Positions 49,353 to 57,680 of a DNA stretch of 64,000 nt are shown in pieces. Every line of letters begins with the position of its first letter. Position 1 is the first letter of the stretch. This DNA comes from an uncultured Eubacteriales bacterium. GTDB lineage: Bacteria; Bacillota; Clostridia; Oscillospirales; Acutalibacteraceae. The position numbers and the translations under genes are program-made. Location: NCBI GenBank assembly GCA_934394855.1, contig CAKRRH010000002.1, positions 67,773-131,772 of the forward strand, read 5' to 3'. Below the pieces are notes generated by a model, which was not told the DNA's origin, ran no database searches, and saw only the letters and a program-made list of their open reading frames with translations.

Positions 49353-49895
49353 ATGAAAAAACAGCCCTATGTATATATGACAAACGCAAAGCTGATCAAA
49401 GAGCTGAAGAAAAATCTTCATGAGGTCGAATATGACGGAAGATTTCTTCAAACAAAGCAATATCGCCATCACCGCACGACAACCTGCTATAATCATTCGG
49501 TTGCGGTCGCATATTATTCGCTGAAATTGGCGAATGCGCTCATGTTTCGCTATGACCCGAAGAGCCTTGTGAGGGGTGCGTTGCTTCATGATTATTATCT
49601 TTACGATTGGCATGAGAAAAGCGACGCTCACAAGCGTTTTCACGGATTTCGTCACCCCTATGCGGCGCTGAAAAACGCCGAGGGTGACTATCAGCTTGAC
49701 GAGATCGAGAAAAACACGATCCTGCGGCATATGTTTCCGCTTGTGCCGATTCCGCCAAAGCACATCGAGGGCGTTTATGTATGCATAATCGACAAGGTTT
49801 GCTGCATTGCCGAGGTGTTGAGAATCAGGCGGCTGATGGATTTTTATAAGCCTTGCTTTGACATCAAAACAGTTAATGAAAACATCGGCGCATAA
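49353..49895 (+). CDS. HD-domain protein, predicted hydrolase
   Basis: 180 aa from ATG 49353 (AAAGG at 49337-49341). HD-type metal motifs: TTCYNHSVAVAYYSL (first His), LLHDYYLYDWH (HD pair), HGFRHPYAAL, and CIIDKVCCIAEVLR (distal Asp). Gut Clostridia encode many such single HD proteins; the substrate is unknown. It follows the leuA-araC stop by 113 bp and ends at a strong terminator, so it may be co-transcribed or separate. Confidence 0.82.
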   Translation: MKKQPYVYMTNAKLIKELKKNLHEVEYDGRFLQTKQYRHHRTTTCYNHSVAVAYYSLKLANALMFRYDPKSLVRGALLHDYYLYDWHEKSDAHKRFHGFRHPYAALKNAEGDYQLDEIEKNTILRHMFPLVPIPPKHIEGVYVCIIDKVCCIAEVLRIRRLMDFYKPCFDIKTVNENIGA

Positions 49896-49905
49896 TATAG
49901 GTATG

Positions 49906-49940
49906 AAAAAAGGGATATGCAATTTGCATATCCCTTTTTT
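49906..49940. terminator. bidirectional terminator between HD protein and rubrerythrin
   Basis: AAAAAAGGGATATGC (49906-49920) and GCATATCCCTTTTTT (49926-49940), perfect 15 bp with loop AATTT, between convergent genes. Confidence 0.93.
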
Positions 49941-49953
49941 TGTGTTTTATTGA

Positions 49954-50502
49954 TTATTTGCCGAAATATCTTTTCAAAAGTCCTGCAAATGCTCTGCCGT
50001 GACGGGCTTCGTCCTTAGCCATTTCATGAACGGTGTCGTGAACAGCGTCATAGCCAAGCTCTTTTGCCTTTCTTGCAAGTGCCATTTTGCCTTCGCAAGC
50101 GCCGTTTTCAGCCATTACACGAAGCTCAAGGTTCTTCTTTGTCGAATCGGTTACAACTTCGCCGAGCAATTCTGCAAATTTAGCTGCGTGTTCTGCCTCT
50201 TCGAAAGCTGCTTTCTCATAGTAAAGACCGACTTCCGGGTAGCCCTCTCTGAATGCTACTCTTGACATTGCAAGATACATTCCGACCTCTGAACATTCAC
50301 CGTTGAAGTTCTCTTTGAGTCCCTGAACAACTTCCGGATCAAGATCCTTTGCAACGCCTACTTCATGCTCGGTAGCATAGGTGAGTTCGTCTTCCTTAAC
50401 TTCGTTGAATTTCTCAGCCGGAGCGCCGCAAAGCGGACATTTTTCCGGTGCAGAATCTCCTTCGTGAACATAACCGCAAACTGAACATACAAATTTTTTC
50501 AT
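49954..50502 (-). CDS. rubrerythrin, reverse type (N-terminal rubredoxin domain)
   Basis: 182 aa. The rubredoxin-like iron site is at the N-terminus (C6, C9, C22, C25), followed by the diiron four-helix domain with NFNGECSEVGMYLAMSRVA, AAFEEAEHAAKFAELL, ENGACEGKMALARKA and EMAKDEARHGRAF. This reversed order is that of revRbr proteins, NADH-dependent peroxide reductases in anaerobes. It is 31 nt downstream of a perR-type gene on the same strand, so it is probably part of a peroxide-controlled operon. Confidence 0.94.
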   Translation of the reverse strand: MKKFVCSVCGYVHEGDSAPEKCPLCGAPAEKFNEVKEDELTYATEHEVGVAKDLDPEVVQGLKENFNGECSEVGMYLAMSRVAFREGYPEVGLYYEKAAFEEAEHAAKFAELLGEVVTDSTKKNLELRVMAENGACEGKMALARKAKELGYDAVHDTVHEMAKDEARHGRAFAGLLKRYFGK

Positions 50503-50533
50503 GATAAATAACCTCCGAATAATAAATTATAGA

Positions 50534-50926
50534 TTAGTTGGATTTTTCAAGACAAGCCTTGCACTTGCCTCTTGCAACGATCTGCATTGATTCGATCTTG
50601 CATTCGATAAGCTCGCTGATCGTGTCTGAAATCTCAATCGCCGATTTATCGAATATGTCGTAAATCATTCCGCATTCGTTGCAACAGAAATGATAGTGAG
50701 GGGCGATGTTTCCGTCAAAATGATCTTTGCCGTCGCTGGCGAATCGAAGAATTTTTCCGCTGTCTGCCAAATCGTTAAGATTGCGATAGACAGTTCCGAG
50801 GCTGATGTTTGGATATTGCTCTTTGATCGAGTCATATACCATTGCCGCACTCGGATGGTCGGTTCTTGCTTTAAGATTGTTCAACACGGCTTCACGCTTT
50901 TGTGAAAATCGTTTGCCAGTTTCCAT
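50534..50926 (-). CDS. perR: Fur family regulator, PerR-like
   Basis: 130 aa. Winged helix at 1-80 (HPSAAMVYDSIKEQYPNISLGTVYRNLNDLADSG). Structural zinc cysteines C82, C85, C122 and C125. The likely regulatory metal site is H24, D71, H77, H79 and D90; the Asp in HFDGN is the residue that separates PerR from Fur in B. subtilis. It senses peroxide by iron-catalysed histidine oxidation. Co-transcribed with rubrerythrin, and its own promoter has an inverted repeat, so autorepression is likely. Confidence 0.9.
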   Translation of the reverse strand: METGKRFSQKREAVLNNLKARTDHPSAAMVYDSIKEQYPNISLGTVYRNLNDLADSGKILRFASDGKDHFDGNIAPHYHFCCNECGMIYDIFDKSAIEISDTISELIECKIESMQIVARGKCKACLEKSN

Positions 50927-50945
50927 TGTTATTTTGCTCCTTAAT

Positions 50946-50999
50946 AGTAATCATTACTGTTACTGTTTATAATATATCACATCAAAATAAATTTGTCAA
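50946..50999 (-). promoter_or_regulatory. perR promoter with candidate PerR box
   Basis: On the minus strand, TTGACA (50999-50994), 17-bp spacer, TATATT (50976-50971). A near-perfect palindrome AGTAATCATTACT (50946-50958) lies just after the expected start, similar to the PerR box core TAATNATTA. Placed to block transcription of perR-rubrerythrin. Confidence 0.72.
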
Positions 51000-51029
51000 G
51001 TGTTTTTAAAAAATAAATAAAAATAATTC

Positions 51030-52322
51030 TCAATAAGCGACATCGATGCCTGCGATATGCTTTCTAAGGAAAAGCACATCCTTCATATTTATCGATTTGT
51101 CGCTGTTTATGTCGGTATATTCCAAAACGATATATGATTTGGGATGGTTTTCGGCGTCTTTTAGCTCAATGAGGTCGATGTCGTAATTTGCGATATACTT
51201 TCTCATTATAAGAATATCCTTCATGTTGACCGAGCCGTCGTTGTTTGCGTCGCCGAGCGTCGGATTATCTCTGAACGGATAGGTATATGTCTTGGTAGTG
51301 GTAGGTACAGGTGTGGTTGTTGTAACGGTGGTCAGTGCGACGGTCGGCTGAGTTGTAGGTTTAGCTGTCGGTTGCGTCGCGGGTTGTGTAGTTGTGGGTT
51401 TGGTTGTGGCAGCATTAGTTGTTATAGTTGCCTTTGAGGTTGTGGTTGGTTTGGTCATAGTTGTAGTTGTGGTTGTGGTTGGTTTGGTCGTAGTCGGCTT
51501 AGTGTTTTCATAAATAGAACCATAGAGCCATTTTGCATAGCTTGAAATTGCACACCATCCGACATTGCTTGTTTTGCCGTTATAATATCTTGTCTTTCCC
51601 CAAAGATAACCGTCATTTTTTCGTTGGTCGTTTCCTGCGGTTATGATAATTTTTGTGTTTTGGTCAATTGTTCCGAATGATTCTGATGATGTTGTGGCGC
51701 TCTTTCTCAAATTAAGATCGGTCGTAACCTCCCAAACCTCATATGGCGTTGAATCGGGGGTCAGGAATAATGACGCTTCCGTTTGTCTGCGGTTATATAG
51801 TCCCGGTAAAACCTCTCCGCCTGCATGGCACCATGAGGTGAAGGTATCGGAAATTTCGTCAGCGGTATATTTCTCTTTGCCCGACATGAATTTGAAGATT
51901 GAATAGTTGGTGTTTGACATCCAACCCCAGCCTAAGTTATATGTAAAACTAATCAGTGCGTCAAACTGGTTTTGAGAATAGTTTTGGTTATATTTCCTTG
52001 CAAAATCGTTAAGATGGGAAATGTAATCCTGCATATCGCTGACAAGCAAATCGTCCGCCTGCTTTTTAGTGATTGTTTGTCCCTCTTTGACATCCGGTCC
52101 GTAATGACCCCACCCGATCGTATAGTATTTTTCGGAAGAGTGCGCTTTATATGCCGTAAGACGACAGCCCTCATACGATTTAATCAGGCTGTATCCGTTA
52201 TTCGACAGCGTTTTTGTTGTGACAGCGGCACCGACACTCAGCGGTATTACGGACAAAAGCAAAACTGCCGCTAACACTACCGAGCATATTTTGGTGATTG
52301 CTTTGAAAGATACTGTTTTCAT
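51030..52322 (-). CDS. secreted GH24-type lysozyme with SH3 domain and dockerin
   Basis: 430 aa. Signal peptide 1-32 (cut after VGA). Residues about 38-190: T4-type lysozyme/endolysin, catalytic Glu E51 in IKSYEGCRLTAYK and T68 in YYTIGWGHYGPDV; the usual Asp between them is not seen (A60 there), as in some clostridial phage endolysins. Residues about 198-268: SH3_3-like wall-binding domain (LNLRKSATTSSESFGTI). Residues about 275-347: Thr/Pro linker. Residues about 353-430: type I dockerin (DANNDGSVNMKD, DINSDKSINMKD). It should cut peptidoglycan and attach to cohesin scaffolds. Preceded 12 nt upstream by DUF4250. Confidence 0.88.
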   Translation of the reverse strand: MKTVSFKAITKICSVVLAAVLLLSVIPLSVGAAVTTKTLSNNGYSLIKSYEGCRLTAYKAHSSEKYYTIGWGHYGPDVKEGQTITKKQADDLLVSDMQDYISHLNDFARKYNQNYSQNQFDALISFTYNLGWGWMSNTNYSIFKFMSGKEKYTADEISDTFTSWCHAGGEVLPGLYNRRQTEASLFLTPDSTPYEVWEVTTDLNLRKSATTSSESFGTIDQNTKIIITAGNDQRKNDGYLWGKTRYYNGKTSNVGWCAISSYAKWLYGSIYENTKPTTTKPTTTTTTTMTKPTTTSKATITTNAATTKPTTTQPATQPTAKPTTQPTVALTTVTTTTPVPTTTKTYTYPFRDNPTLGDANNDGSVNMKDILIMRKYIANYDIDLIELKDAENHPKSYIVLEYTDINSDKSINMKDVLFLRKHIAGIDVAY

Positions 52323-52334
52323 TTATAACTCCTT

Positions 52335-52517
52335 TTATTTTGCTGAAAATTGATTTGTTTGCTCATTGTACATATATCCTATTTCCGATAACTTTTCACA
52401 TATTTCATCTTTATCCGCACACAAACTTTTGCACATTTCGTCAATGTCGGGGTAAAAATCTCTTAGCTTCATGTTAACAACGCTAAGCAGCATATATGGG
52501 TCTTTTGGCAGTTCCAT
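52335..52517 (-). CDS. DUF4250 small protein
   Basis: 60 aa. MELPKDPYMLLSVVNMKLRDFYPDIDEMC matches the DUF4250 start, with EKLSEIGYMYNEQTNQF at the end. Helical, cytoplasmic, function unknown. AAGGAG is the RBS. Gaps of 23 nt to the PHP gene and 12 nt to the lysozyme suggest one transcript with both. Confidence 0.85.
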   Translation of the reverse strand: MELPKDPYMLLSVVNMKLRDFYPDIDEMCKSLCADKDEICEKLSEIGYMYNEQTNQFSAK

Positions 52518-52540
52518 TATTATTTAGCTCCTTAATAATT

Positions 52541-53275
52541 TTAGCCGCGGCCGAATTTGCAGCCGTTTTTTATTGCATAAATCACGCTTTCGGGCGTTTT
52601 GTCGTCAAGCTCAAGCCATGCTCTTTTCGGGAAAATGTCTTCCAAATAATGAGCGTCGCTTGAAAGCAAGAGCGGTGCGTTATTCAGCACATCAAAGCGT
52701 TCTTTTAAATGTGCAACATCGCCCCTTGCCGAGATTTCATAGCTTGTGAATCCGCATTCGTTTGGGATGTCGCCGAGCTGGGATAAAAGGCTGTATGATG
52801 ATTTATCAATATGAGCGGGATAGCAAGCGCCGTGAAAATCGTTGCACAGCTTTGTGACCTCGGTCACGCTGATGTCGGTTGCCGTTACAAGCAGTTTGTC
52901 AAATTTGTCGGTTATGTTGTCATTTGAGTCCAAAATCAGCTGTTGCCCAAAGACCTGCTCGTTATTTTGAATGTCGGGAATATGCTTTTCAACATAACCG
53001 TCAAAATCCATTGCGTTTTCGAGCGTGTCAAAAAGGCATATTACATGAATTTCCTCCGAGGTGCAAAGCTCCATTCCGCAAATCAGCGTTATTCCGCATT
53101 TTTTCGCAACCGTCATTGCCGCAGGACAGTTTTTGCAGCTGTTGTGGTCGGTCAGTGCAATTATGTCAAGCGAGCTTATCAGACCCATGTTGACAATGTT
53201 GTTCGGCGTCATGTCATTGTCACCGCAGGGCGACAGGCATGAATGAAGATGCATATCATAGAAATATCTGTTCAT
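52541..53275 (-). CDS. PHP-domain phosphoesterase, hydrogenase-module member
   Basis: 244 aa from ATG 53275; the longer reading would overlap the upstream gene. PHP motifs: YDMHLHSCLSPCG, IIALTDHNSCKN, GMELCTSEE, YPAHIDKSS, LLLSSDAHYLED, giving the usual metal histidines and aspartates. PHP proteins hydrolyse phosphate esters. In many Clostridia a PHP gene is the last part of [FeFe]-hydrogenase clusters of the sensory type. Here it is 4 nt after the DRTGG gene. Confidence 0.9.
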   Translation of the reverse strand: MNRYFYDMHLHSCLSPCGDNDMTPNNIVNMGLISSLDIIALTDHNSCKNCPAAMTVAKKCGITLICGMELCTSEEIHVICLFDTLENAMDFDGYVEKHIPDIQNNEQVFGQQLILDSNDNITDKFDKLLVTATDISVTEVTKLCNDFHGACYPAHIDKSSYSLLSQLGDIPNECGFTSYEISARGDVAHLKERFDVLNNAPLLLSSDAHYLEDIFPKRAWLELDDKTPESVIYAIKNGCKFGRG

Positions 53276-53279
53276 TATA

Positions 53280-53615
53280 TCACAATCCCAGAAGTTTTGC
53301 AACCTTTGCGCACAGGTAAAAAGCGGTATTTTCACAACGAATTACCGGTATTCCCTCATCGTTTGCTTTGATTGTCGCGTCATCATCAAGCGGTGAGTTT
53401 TCGGCAAGAATAATGCAGCCGACATCGGCAAGGGAGGCTACCGCAATCGTGTTGAGATTGCCGATAACGGTAATCCATGCGTCATTTTCCTTTGCTTTGC
53501 CGATTACAAAGCTCAAAAAGTCACAGCAATAGCCGCCCGTGATTTCTCGATCGGCACCGCCGACGCCTGCAATTATCGTGCCGTTTAAAGCACGGCTCAG
53601 TTCATTTACATTCAT
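53280..53615 (-). CDS. DRTGG-domain protein (second copy)
   Basis: 111 aa from ATG 53615, with AAAAGGA about 10 nt upstream; it overlaps the end of the hydrogenase-like gene by 14 nt. Motifs: MNVNELSRALNGTIIAG, the ITGGYCCDFLSFVIGKAKENDAWIT region and LAENSPLDDDATIKANDEGIPVI. DRTGG domains occur in phosphotransacetylases and HPr-kinase relatives and are predicted ligand binding. Here it is probably a small signalling partner of the hydrogenase module. Confidence 0.85.
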   Translation of the reverse strand: MNVNELSRALNGTIIAGVGGADREITGGYCCDFLSFVIGKAKENDAWITVIGNLNTIAVASLADVGCIILAENSPLDDDATIKANDEGIPVIRCENTAFYLCAKVAKLLGL

Positions 53616-54936
53616 CGTTCTCATTCCTTTTGGTAAGCGGTTTGTCGGATAAATATGAATTAAGCTCATCGTCGTCAATTCTTTTCGCGATCGAGCGAAT
53701 GTTGTCACGAAGTCTGAAAACGCAATCGTTAATTGTGGCATAGCCCAAAACAATGTCCTCGGCAAGCGCACGGCAAGACGGCGCACCGCATGAACCGCAA
53801 TCGAGAAGAGGCAGTTCATTTTGAATCTCATCAATTCGGTTCATCATTTTAAGTGCCGTTTCGAGATCGTCCGACAGCTTCATTCCGGGTGCGGGCTCAA
53901 GCTCATTTTCCCATTCAAACGAATGGATGTCGGTGAGCGAATCAATATGGTTTTTTGAAACGGGTAAATATTTTCTGAGCTGTTTAAGCCTTGCTTTTGC
54001 GACATATGGGTTTTCGACCGTCAGAACACCGCCGACGCAGCCGCCCTCACAGGCATTTAGCTCAATGAAATCGAGGCCGCCGAGCTTCTCATTTTCGACC
54101 TCTTCGAGAATCTTGATTACCTGCTCAATTCCGTCTGCCGCCAAATATTTATCATGAAGCAACGCCGACGCTTCACCGCCCGAACCTGCCCATGATACTC
54201 CGATCACGCCGCATTCACTAAGCTGTTCCGGCGTTTTGATTTTGTTCATTTTGGAGATAAGCGTCGGATAGATGTCGCTGATTGCAAGAACACCGTCAAC
54301 GGCTGAAACATCTTCGCTGATCGGATTTTTTGTGTCGGTCACCTTTGCAGGACACGGAGAGATGAAAAATGCTCCGATTTCGTCATATTTTGCTCCTGTT
54401 TTGCACATAATCGTATGCTTTGCGATTCTTGCGGCAAGCTCCATTGGTGAGAGCACCGGCAAAACATTGTCACAAAGCTCGGGAAAACGGATTTTTATCA
54501 GTCTTACCACCGCAGGGCAGGCTGATGAGATCACGGGTTTTTTGAGTTTATCTTCCTTTAACAGCCGTCTTGTATATTCCGAAACAAGCTCGGCGGCTCT
54601 TGATACTTCAAATATGTAGTCAAATCCCATGTCTTTCAGCGCCGTAAGCACAAAATCAATATCGTCAAGATTGTTCATCTGACCGTATAATGTGGGTGCG
54701 GGCAGAGCAACGGTGATTTTATATCGGGATAACATATCCAAATGGTCGAAAACTGCCTTTTTGGCATGATGAGGACATCTGCGGATACACTCTCCGCAGT
54801 CAATGCACAGCTCCGACAAAATCTTCGCTTTGCCCTCACGAACACGAATTGCGCCTGTCGGACAGCGGTTAATGCAGGTGATGCACCCCTTGCACTTGTC
54901 TCGGTCAAGGGTGACTGAATGAAACGGTCGTGACAT
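53602..54936 (-). CDS. sensory-type [FeFe]-hydrogenase-like protein (HydS, group C/D)
   Basis: 444 aa. Two ferredoxin clusters (C15, C18, C21, C25; C44, C47, C50, C54), then the hydrogenase H-domain with all four H-cluster cysteines: C140 in SSACPAV, C195 in SPCPAK, C296 and C300 in NACEGGC. In catalytic hydrogenases the residue before the first is a proton-relay Cys; here it is A139, as in the described HydS proteins. Two methionines near the cluster are also replaced (S193, N294). A C-terminal Fe-S domain (LDCGSCGAPSCRALAEDIV) follows and the protein ends without a PAS domain, closest to group D. Likely an H2 or redox sensor. Confidence 0.9.
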   Translation of the reverse strand: MSRPFHSVTLDRDKCKGCITCINRCPTGAIRVREGKAKILSELCIDCGECIRRCPHHAKKAVFDHLDMLSRYKITVALPAPTLYGQMNNLDDIDFVLTALKDMGFDYIFEVSRAAELVSEYTRRLLKEDKLKKPVISSACPAVVRLIKIRFPELCDNVLPVLSPMELAARIAKHTIMCKTGAKYDEIGAFFISPCPAKVTDTKNPISEDVSAVDGVLAISDIYPTLISKMNKIKTPEQLSECGVIGVSWAGSGGEASALLHDKYLAADGIEQVIKILEEVENEKLGGLDFIELNACEGGCVGGVLTVENPYVAKARLKQLRKYLPVSKNHIDSLTDIHSFEWENELEPAPGMKLSDDLETALKMMNRIDEIQNELPLLDCGSCGAPSCRALAEDIVLGYATINDCVFRLRDNIRSIAKRIDDDELNSYLSDKPLTKRNENDECK

Positions 54937-55071
54937 GATTATTTGCCCTTAAAAGCCCTTTGCAAATTCAGTTTGCAAAAAGCGATCCTTTCATCATATT
55001 TTGCATATGGTAAATGGGGTTATTATAATTATGCTATTCTTTTTTTGTTTCTGATTTCGTAATAAAAACAA

Positions 55072-55494
55072 TTATTTTATATGTACCGAAATGAACATCG
55101 TCGTACCAACACCGGGTGTGCTTTCAATCGTCATTTCGTCGGTATATTTTTTTATGTTCGGCAGTCCCATTCCTGCGCCGAAGCCCAGAGAACGGACATT
55201 TTCGGGCGCTGTTGAATAGCCCTCCTGCATTGCAAGGTCAATGTCCTCGATTCCGGGACCTGAATCTTTAAACCATACATTTATCTTTTCGGGGGTGACC
55301 TCCGCTGTGATCGTTCCGCCGTTTGCATGAATTACCATGTTTATCTCTGCTTCATAGGTCGCAATCGAAACACGGCGGACGATGTCGGGGGAGAATCCGA
55401 TTTTTTTCAATGCCTTTTTAAGCTGACCCGACGCGTCACCCGCACGGGTGAAATCATCGCCCGGAACTTCAAAGGTATATGTCGCAAGCGCCAT
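55072..55494 (-). CDS. ATP-binding anti-sigma/serine kinase-type protein (HATPase)
   Basis: 140 aa from ATG 55494 (GGAGG 9 nt upstream). HATPase_c of the RsbW/SpoIIAB kind: N box ATYEAEINMVIHANGG, KDSGPGIEDIDLA, and GFGAGMGLPNIKKYTDEM. Such proteins bind ATP and phosphorylate or bind a protein partner. It is almost always seen next to sensory [FeFe]-hydrogenase genes, so it is a likely output for the module. Starts 2 nt after the first DRTGG gene. Confidence 0.88.
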   Translation of the reverse strand: MALATYTFEVPGDDFTRAGDASGQLKKALKKIGFSPDIVRRVSIATYEAEINMVIHANGGTITAEVTPEKINVWFKDSGPGIEDIDLAMQEGYSTAPENVRSLGFGAGMGLPNIKKYTDEMTIESTPGVGTTMFISVHIK

Positions 55495-55496
55495 TT

Positions 55497-55841
55497 TCAA
55501 CAACCTCCCCGAAGACCTGCTTCATAGAGCTTGCCGCAAGCCGTGAACATACGAAGATCGGTTGTCAGAATTACAATATCCCGTTCGTTTGCAAGCGTGA
55601 TGAGCTCTTCCGTCGGAACTTTTCCTCTTACAAATACAATGCACCGCATATCCATCATGTCTGCGGTTTTTACCACCTGAGGGTTGTTCAGCCCGGTAAG
55701 AAGAACCGATTGATCTTTGACAAATGCCAGCACATCACTCATCATGTCGGCACCGCAAGCGGAATTAAGCTCGGTGTCGAGAAGTGCGTCGCCGCAAATG
55801 ACTTCGGCTTTGAGAATGTCGATGATTTCACGAATTTTCAT
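55497..55841 (-). CDS. DRTGG-domain protein (first copy)
   Basis: 114 aa from ATG 55841, AAAGGA 9 nt upstream. MKIREIIDILKAEVICGDALLDTELNSACGADMMSDVLAFVKDQ, then a Rossmann-like IVFVRGKVPTEELITLANERDIVILTT. It shares the DRTGG design with 53280-53615 but differs in sequence, so the module has two paralogues. Ligand unknown. Placed 24 nt after rqcH and 2 nt before the HATPase gene. Confidence 0.85.
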   Translation of the reverse strand: MKIREIIDILKAEVICGDALLDTELNSACGADMMSDVLAFVKDQSVLLTGLNNPQVVKTADMMDMRCIVFVRGKVPTEELITLANERDIVILTTDLRMFTACGKLYEAGLRGGC

Positions 55842-55865
55842 GGTTCTTGTTCCTTTCAAAATCAG

Positions 55866-57623
55866 TTATATTTTTTTGAAATTGCTTAACATATCTTCGT
55901 TTTGAGGATCGGCATATATTGTTCTGTTTGTGGTGTAGATCACCATTCCCGGTTTTGCACCCGACGGCTTTTTGACATATTTGATCAAAGTGTAATCGAC
56001 AGGCACCTGTCGCGAGGCGGACGCTTTTGAGTTTTTTGCAGCAAGAAATGCGGCGGTCATCAGCGTGCTTTGCGGAATGTCGTCGATCGGCGTGCCGTTT
56101 GATTTTATCACGGTGTGAGAACCCGGAATATCCTTTGTGTGAAACCAAATGTCGGTTTTTTGTGATGCTTTCAGGGTCAGTTCATCATTTTGACGGTTGT
56201 TTTTGCCAACCGTGATTTCAAAACCGTCGGTTGTAATATATTTATCCGGCATTGATTTTTGCAGCTTGATTCTTTTTCCTTTTGCCGCTTTGACATATCC
56301 CGAATCAATCAATTCTTCTCTGATTGCCGCAATGTCCGAGGCGGTTTTGGCACGAACGAGCGAATCAAACACCGAATCAATGTATTTCTGTTCGGTTTTT
56401 GCGTCCGCAATTAACCCCTCAAGCATTCCTGCCGCATTTGACAGCTTGCGATATTCGGTGAAATATTTTTGTGCGTTTTTAGACGGGGAGAGCGTGACAT
56501 CAAGCGGTATTCTGATTTCCTTGCAGTTTTCGTCATAATAATTAACGCAGGTGACAAAGCTGTCGCCGGGTTTGATCATATGAAGATTGGCTTTGATAAG
56601 CTCGCCGTATATTCTGAAACGCTCACGGCTCATTGTCTGCGACAGCTCACGCTCACGGTTATGAATCTTTCGGTCAACTCGTTCGCTCAAATTGCCGAGC
56701 AATTTGAGTAAATCGCTTGACTGCCGTTTGATAAGCTCGGCATTGTCACGCTTTGCGTAAAATTCATCAATGCATTCGCTGATCGAATCGCACTTAATAA
56801 AGCTGTATTTACTGCCGTATTGGGTTATTTTTATAAATGTGAAGTCCTTTGGGACGCCTTTTTCATCACAGCATATGATCGGCTCACCGTGAGATATGAT
56901 TTCATTTTTTAAGGCTTCGAGATTGCCGCAAAGCTTGTCATATTCGTACTTGTTCATCATATTAGACGGCTTTTGCGGGTCACTTAATGTTAAATAAGCC
57001 GTTTCCCGTGCGATTATCGGCGAAACGCCGTCCAAAATTCTGCAAAGTGCGTCATCAAGCGGCAAATTGGTTTGGTTTAACCTGTCAATCACATCGGAAA
57101 AATCATTTTCCAAAATGTTCACTTTATCTTGCTTTGGCGGCAGCTCATATTTTGCGCCGGGCAACATGAACCGCTTGCCCTCTTCGGGGTCAAACCGACG
57201 GACGCATTCGATTATTTTGTCGTCGCCGACTAAAATGATGTTGGAAAGCCTGCCCATGATTTCAACGACCAGAGTTAGGATTATGTCGTCGCCAAGCTCG
57301 TTTTTGCACTCAAAATCAAGCATTAAAACACGGTCGAGTCCTGCTTGACGCACCTCTTTTAATCTGCCGGATGTCAGCCGTTTTCTCAGCAGCATACAGA
57401 TCATCGGCGGAGTGATCGGGTTTTCATATTTCTCGATTGTATAATTGATTCTCGGCGAACCGGGGTTGCAGGAAATCAATAATTTTTTTGAAAAGCCTCG
57501 GCTTGATAGGGAAAGGATTATTCTGTCCTTATAGGGCATGGTTATTTTTTCGATTCGAGAGCCGACAGCCTCTTTGTTCAGCTCATCTGCGATTATATGT
57601 AATGTTGCACCGTCAAGCGCCAA
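55866..57623 (-). CDS. rqcH: RqcH/NFACT ribosome quality-control protein
   Basis: 585 aa. N-terminal NFACT-N domain (MALDGATLHIIADELNKEAVGSRIEKI, LSLSSRGFSKKLLISCNPGSPRI), a coiled-coil middle (about 290-430), and the NFACT-R domain (GFEITVGKNNRQNDELTLKAS, DIWFHTKDIPGSHTVIKS, VDYTLIKYVKKPSGAKPGMV). Binds stalled 50S-peptidyl-tRNA complexes and adds alanine tails. Formerly annotated as fibronectin-binding protein. Confidence 0.95.
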   Translation of the reverse strand: MALDGATLHIIADELNKEAVGSRIEKITMPYKDRIILSLSSRGFSKKLLISCNPGSPRINYTIEKYENPITPPMICMLLRKRLTSGRLKEVRQAGLDRVLMLDFECKNELGDDIILTLVVEIMGRLSNIILVGDDKIIECVRRFDPEEGKRFMLPGAKYELPPKQDKVNILENDFSDVIDRLNQTNLPLDDALCRILDGVSPIIARETAYLTLSDPQKPSNMMNKYEYDKLCGNLEALKNEIISHGEPIICCDEKGVPKDFTFIKITQYGSKYSFIKCDSISECIDEFYAKRDNAELIKRQSSDLLKLLGNLSERVDRKIHNRERELSQTMSRERFRIYGELIKANLHMIKPGDSFVTCVNYYDENCKEIRIPLDVTLSPSKNAQKYFTEYRKLSNAAGMLEGLIADAKTEQKYIDSVFDSLVRAKTASDIAAIREELIDSGYVKAAKGKRIKLQKSMPDKYITTDGFEITVGKNNRQNDELTLKASQKTDIWFHTKDIPGSHTVIKSNGTPIDDIPQSTLMTAAFLAAKNSKASASRQVPVDYTLIKYVKKPSGAKPGMVIYTTNRTIYADPQNEDMLSNFKKI

Positions 57624-57680
57624 TTAAATCAATACCTTTCGGTTGGATTTTTCAGCGGTAAAAAACCTTACACGGACAAA

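Noticed and set aside
51280..51510. Tandem GT-rich repeat resembling a satellite
   Set aside because: It encodes the Thr/Pro linker of the lysozyme-dockerin protein in frame; repetition follows from codon bias.
53616..53834. N-terminal extension of the second DRTGG protein
   Set aside because: It reads through the end of the hydrogenase gene out of frame and gives no family similarity; the RBS supports ATG 53615.
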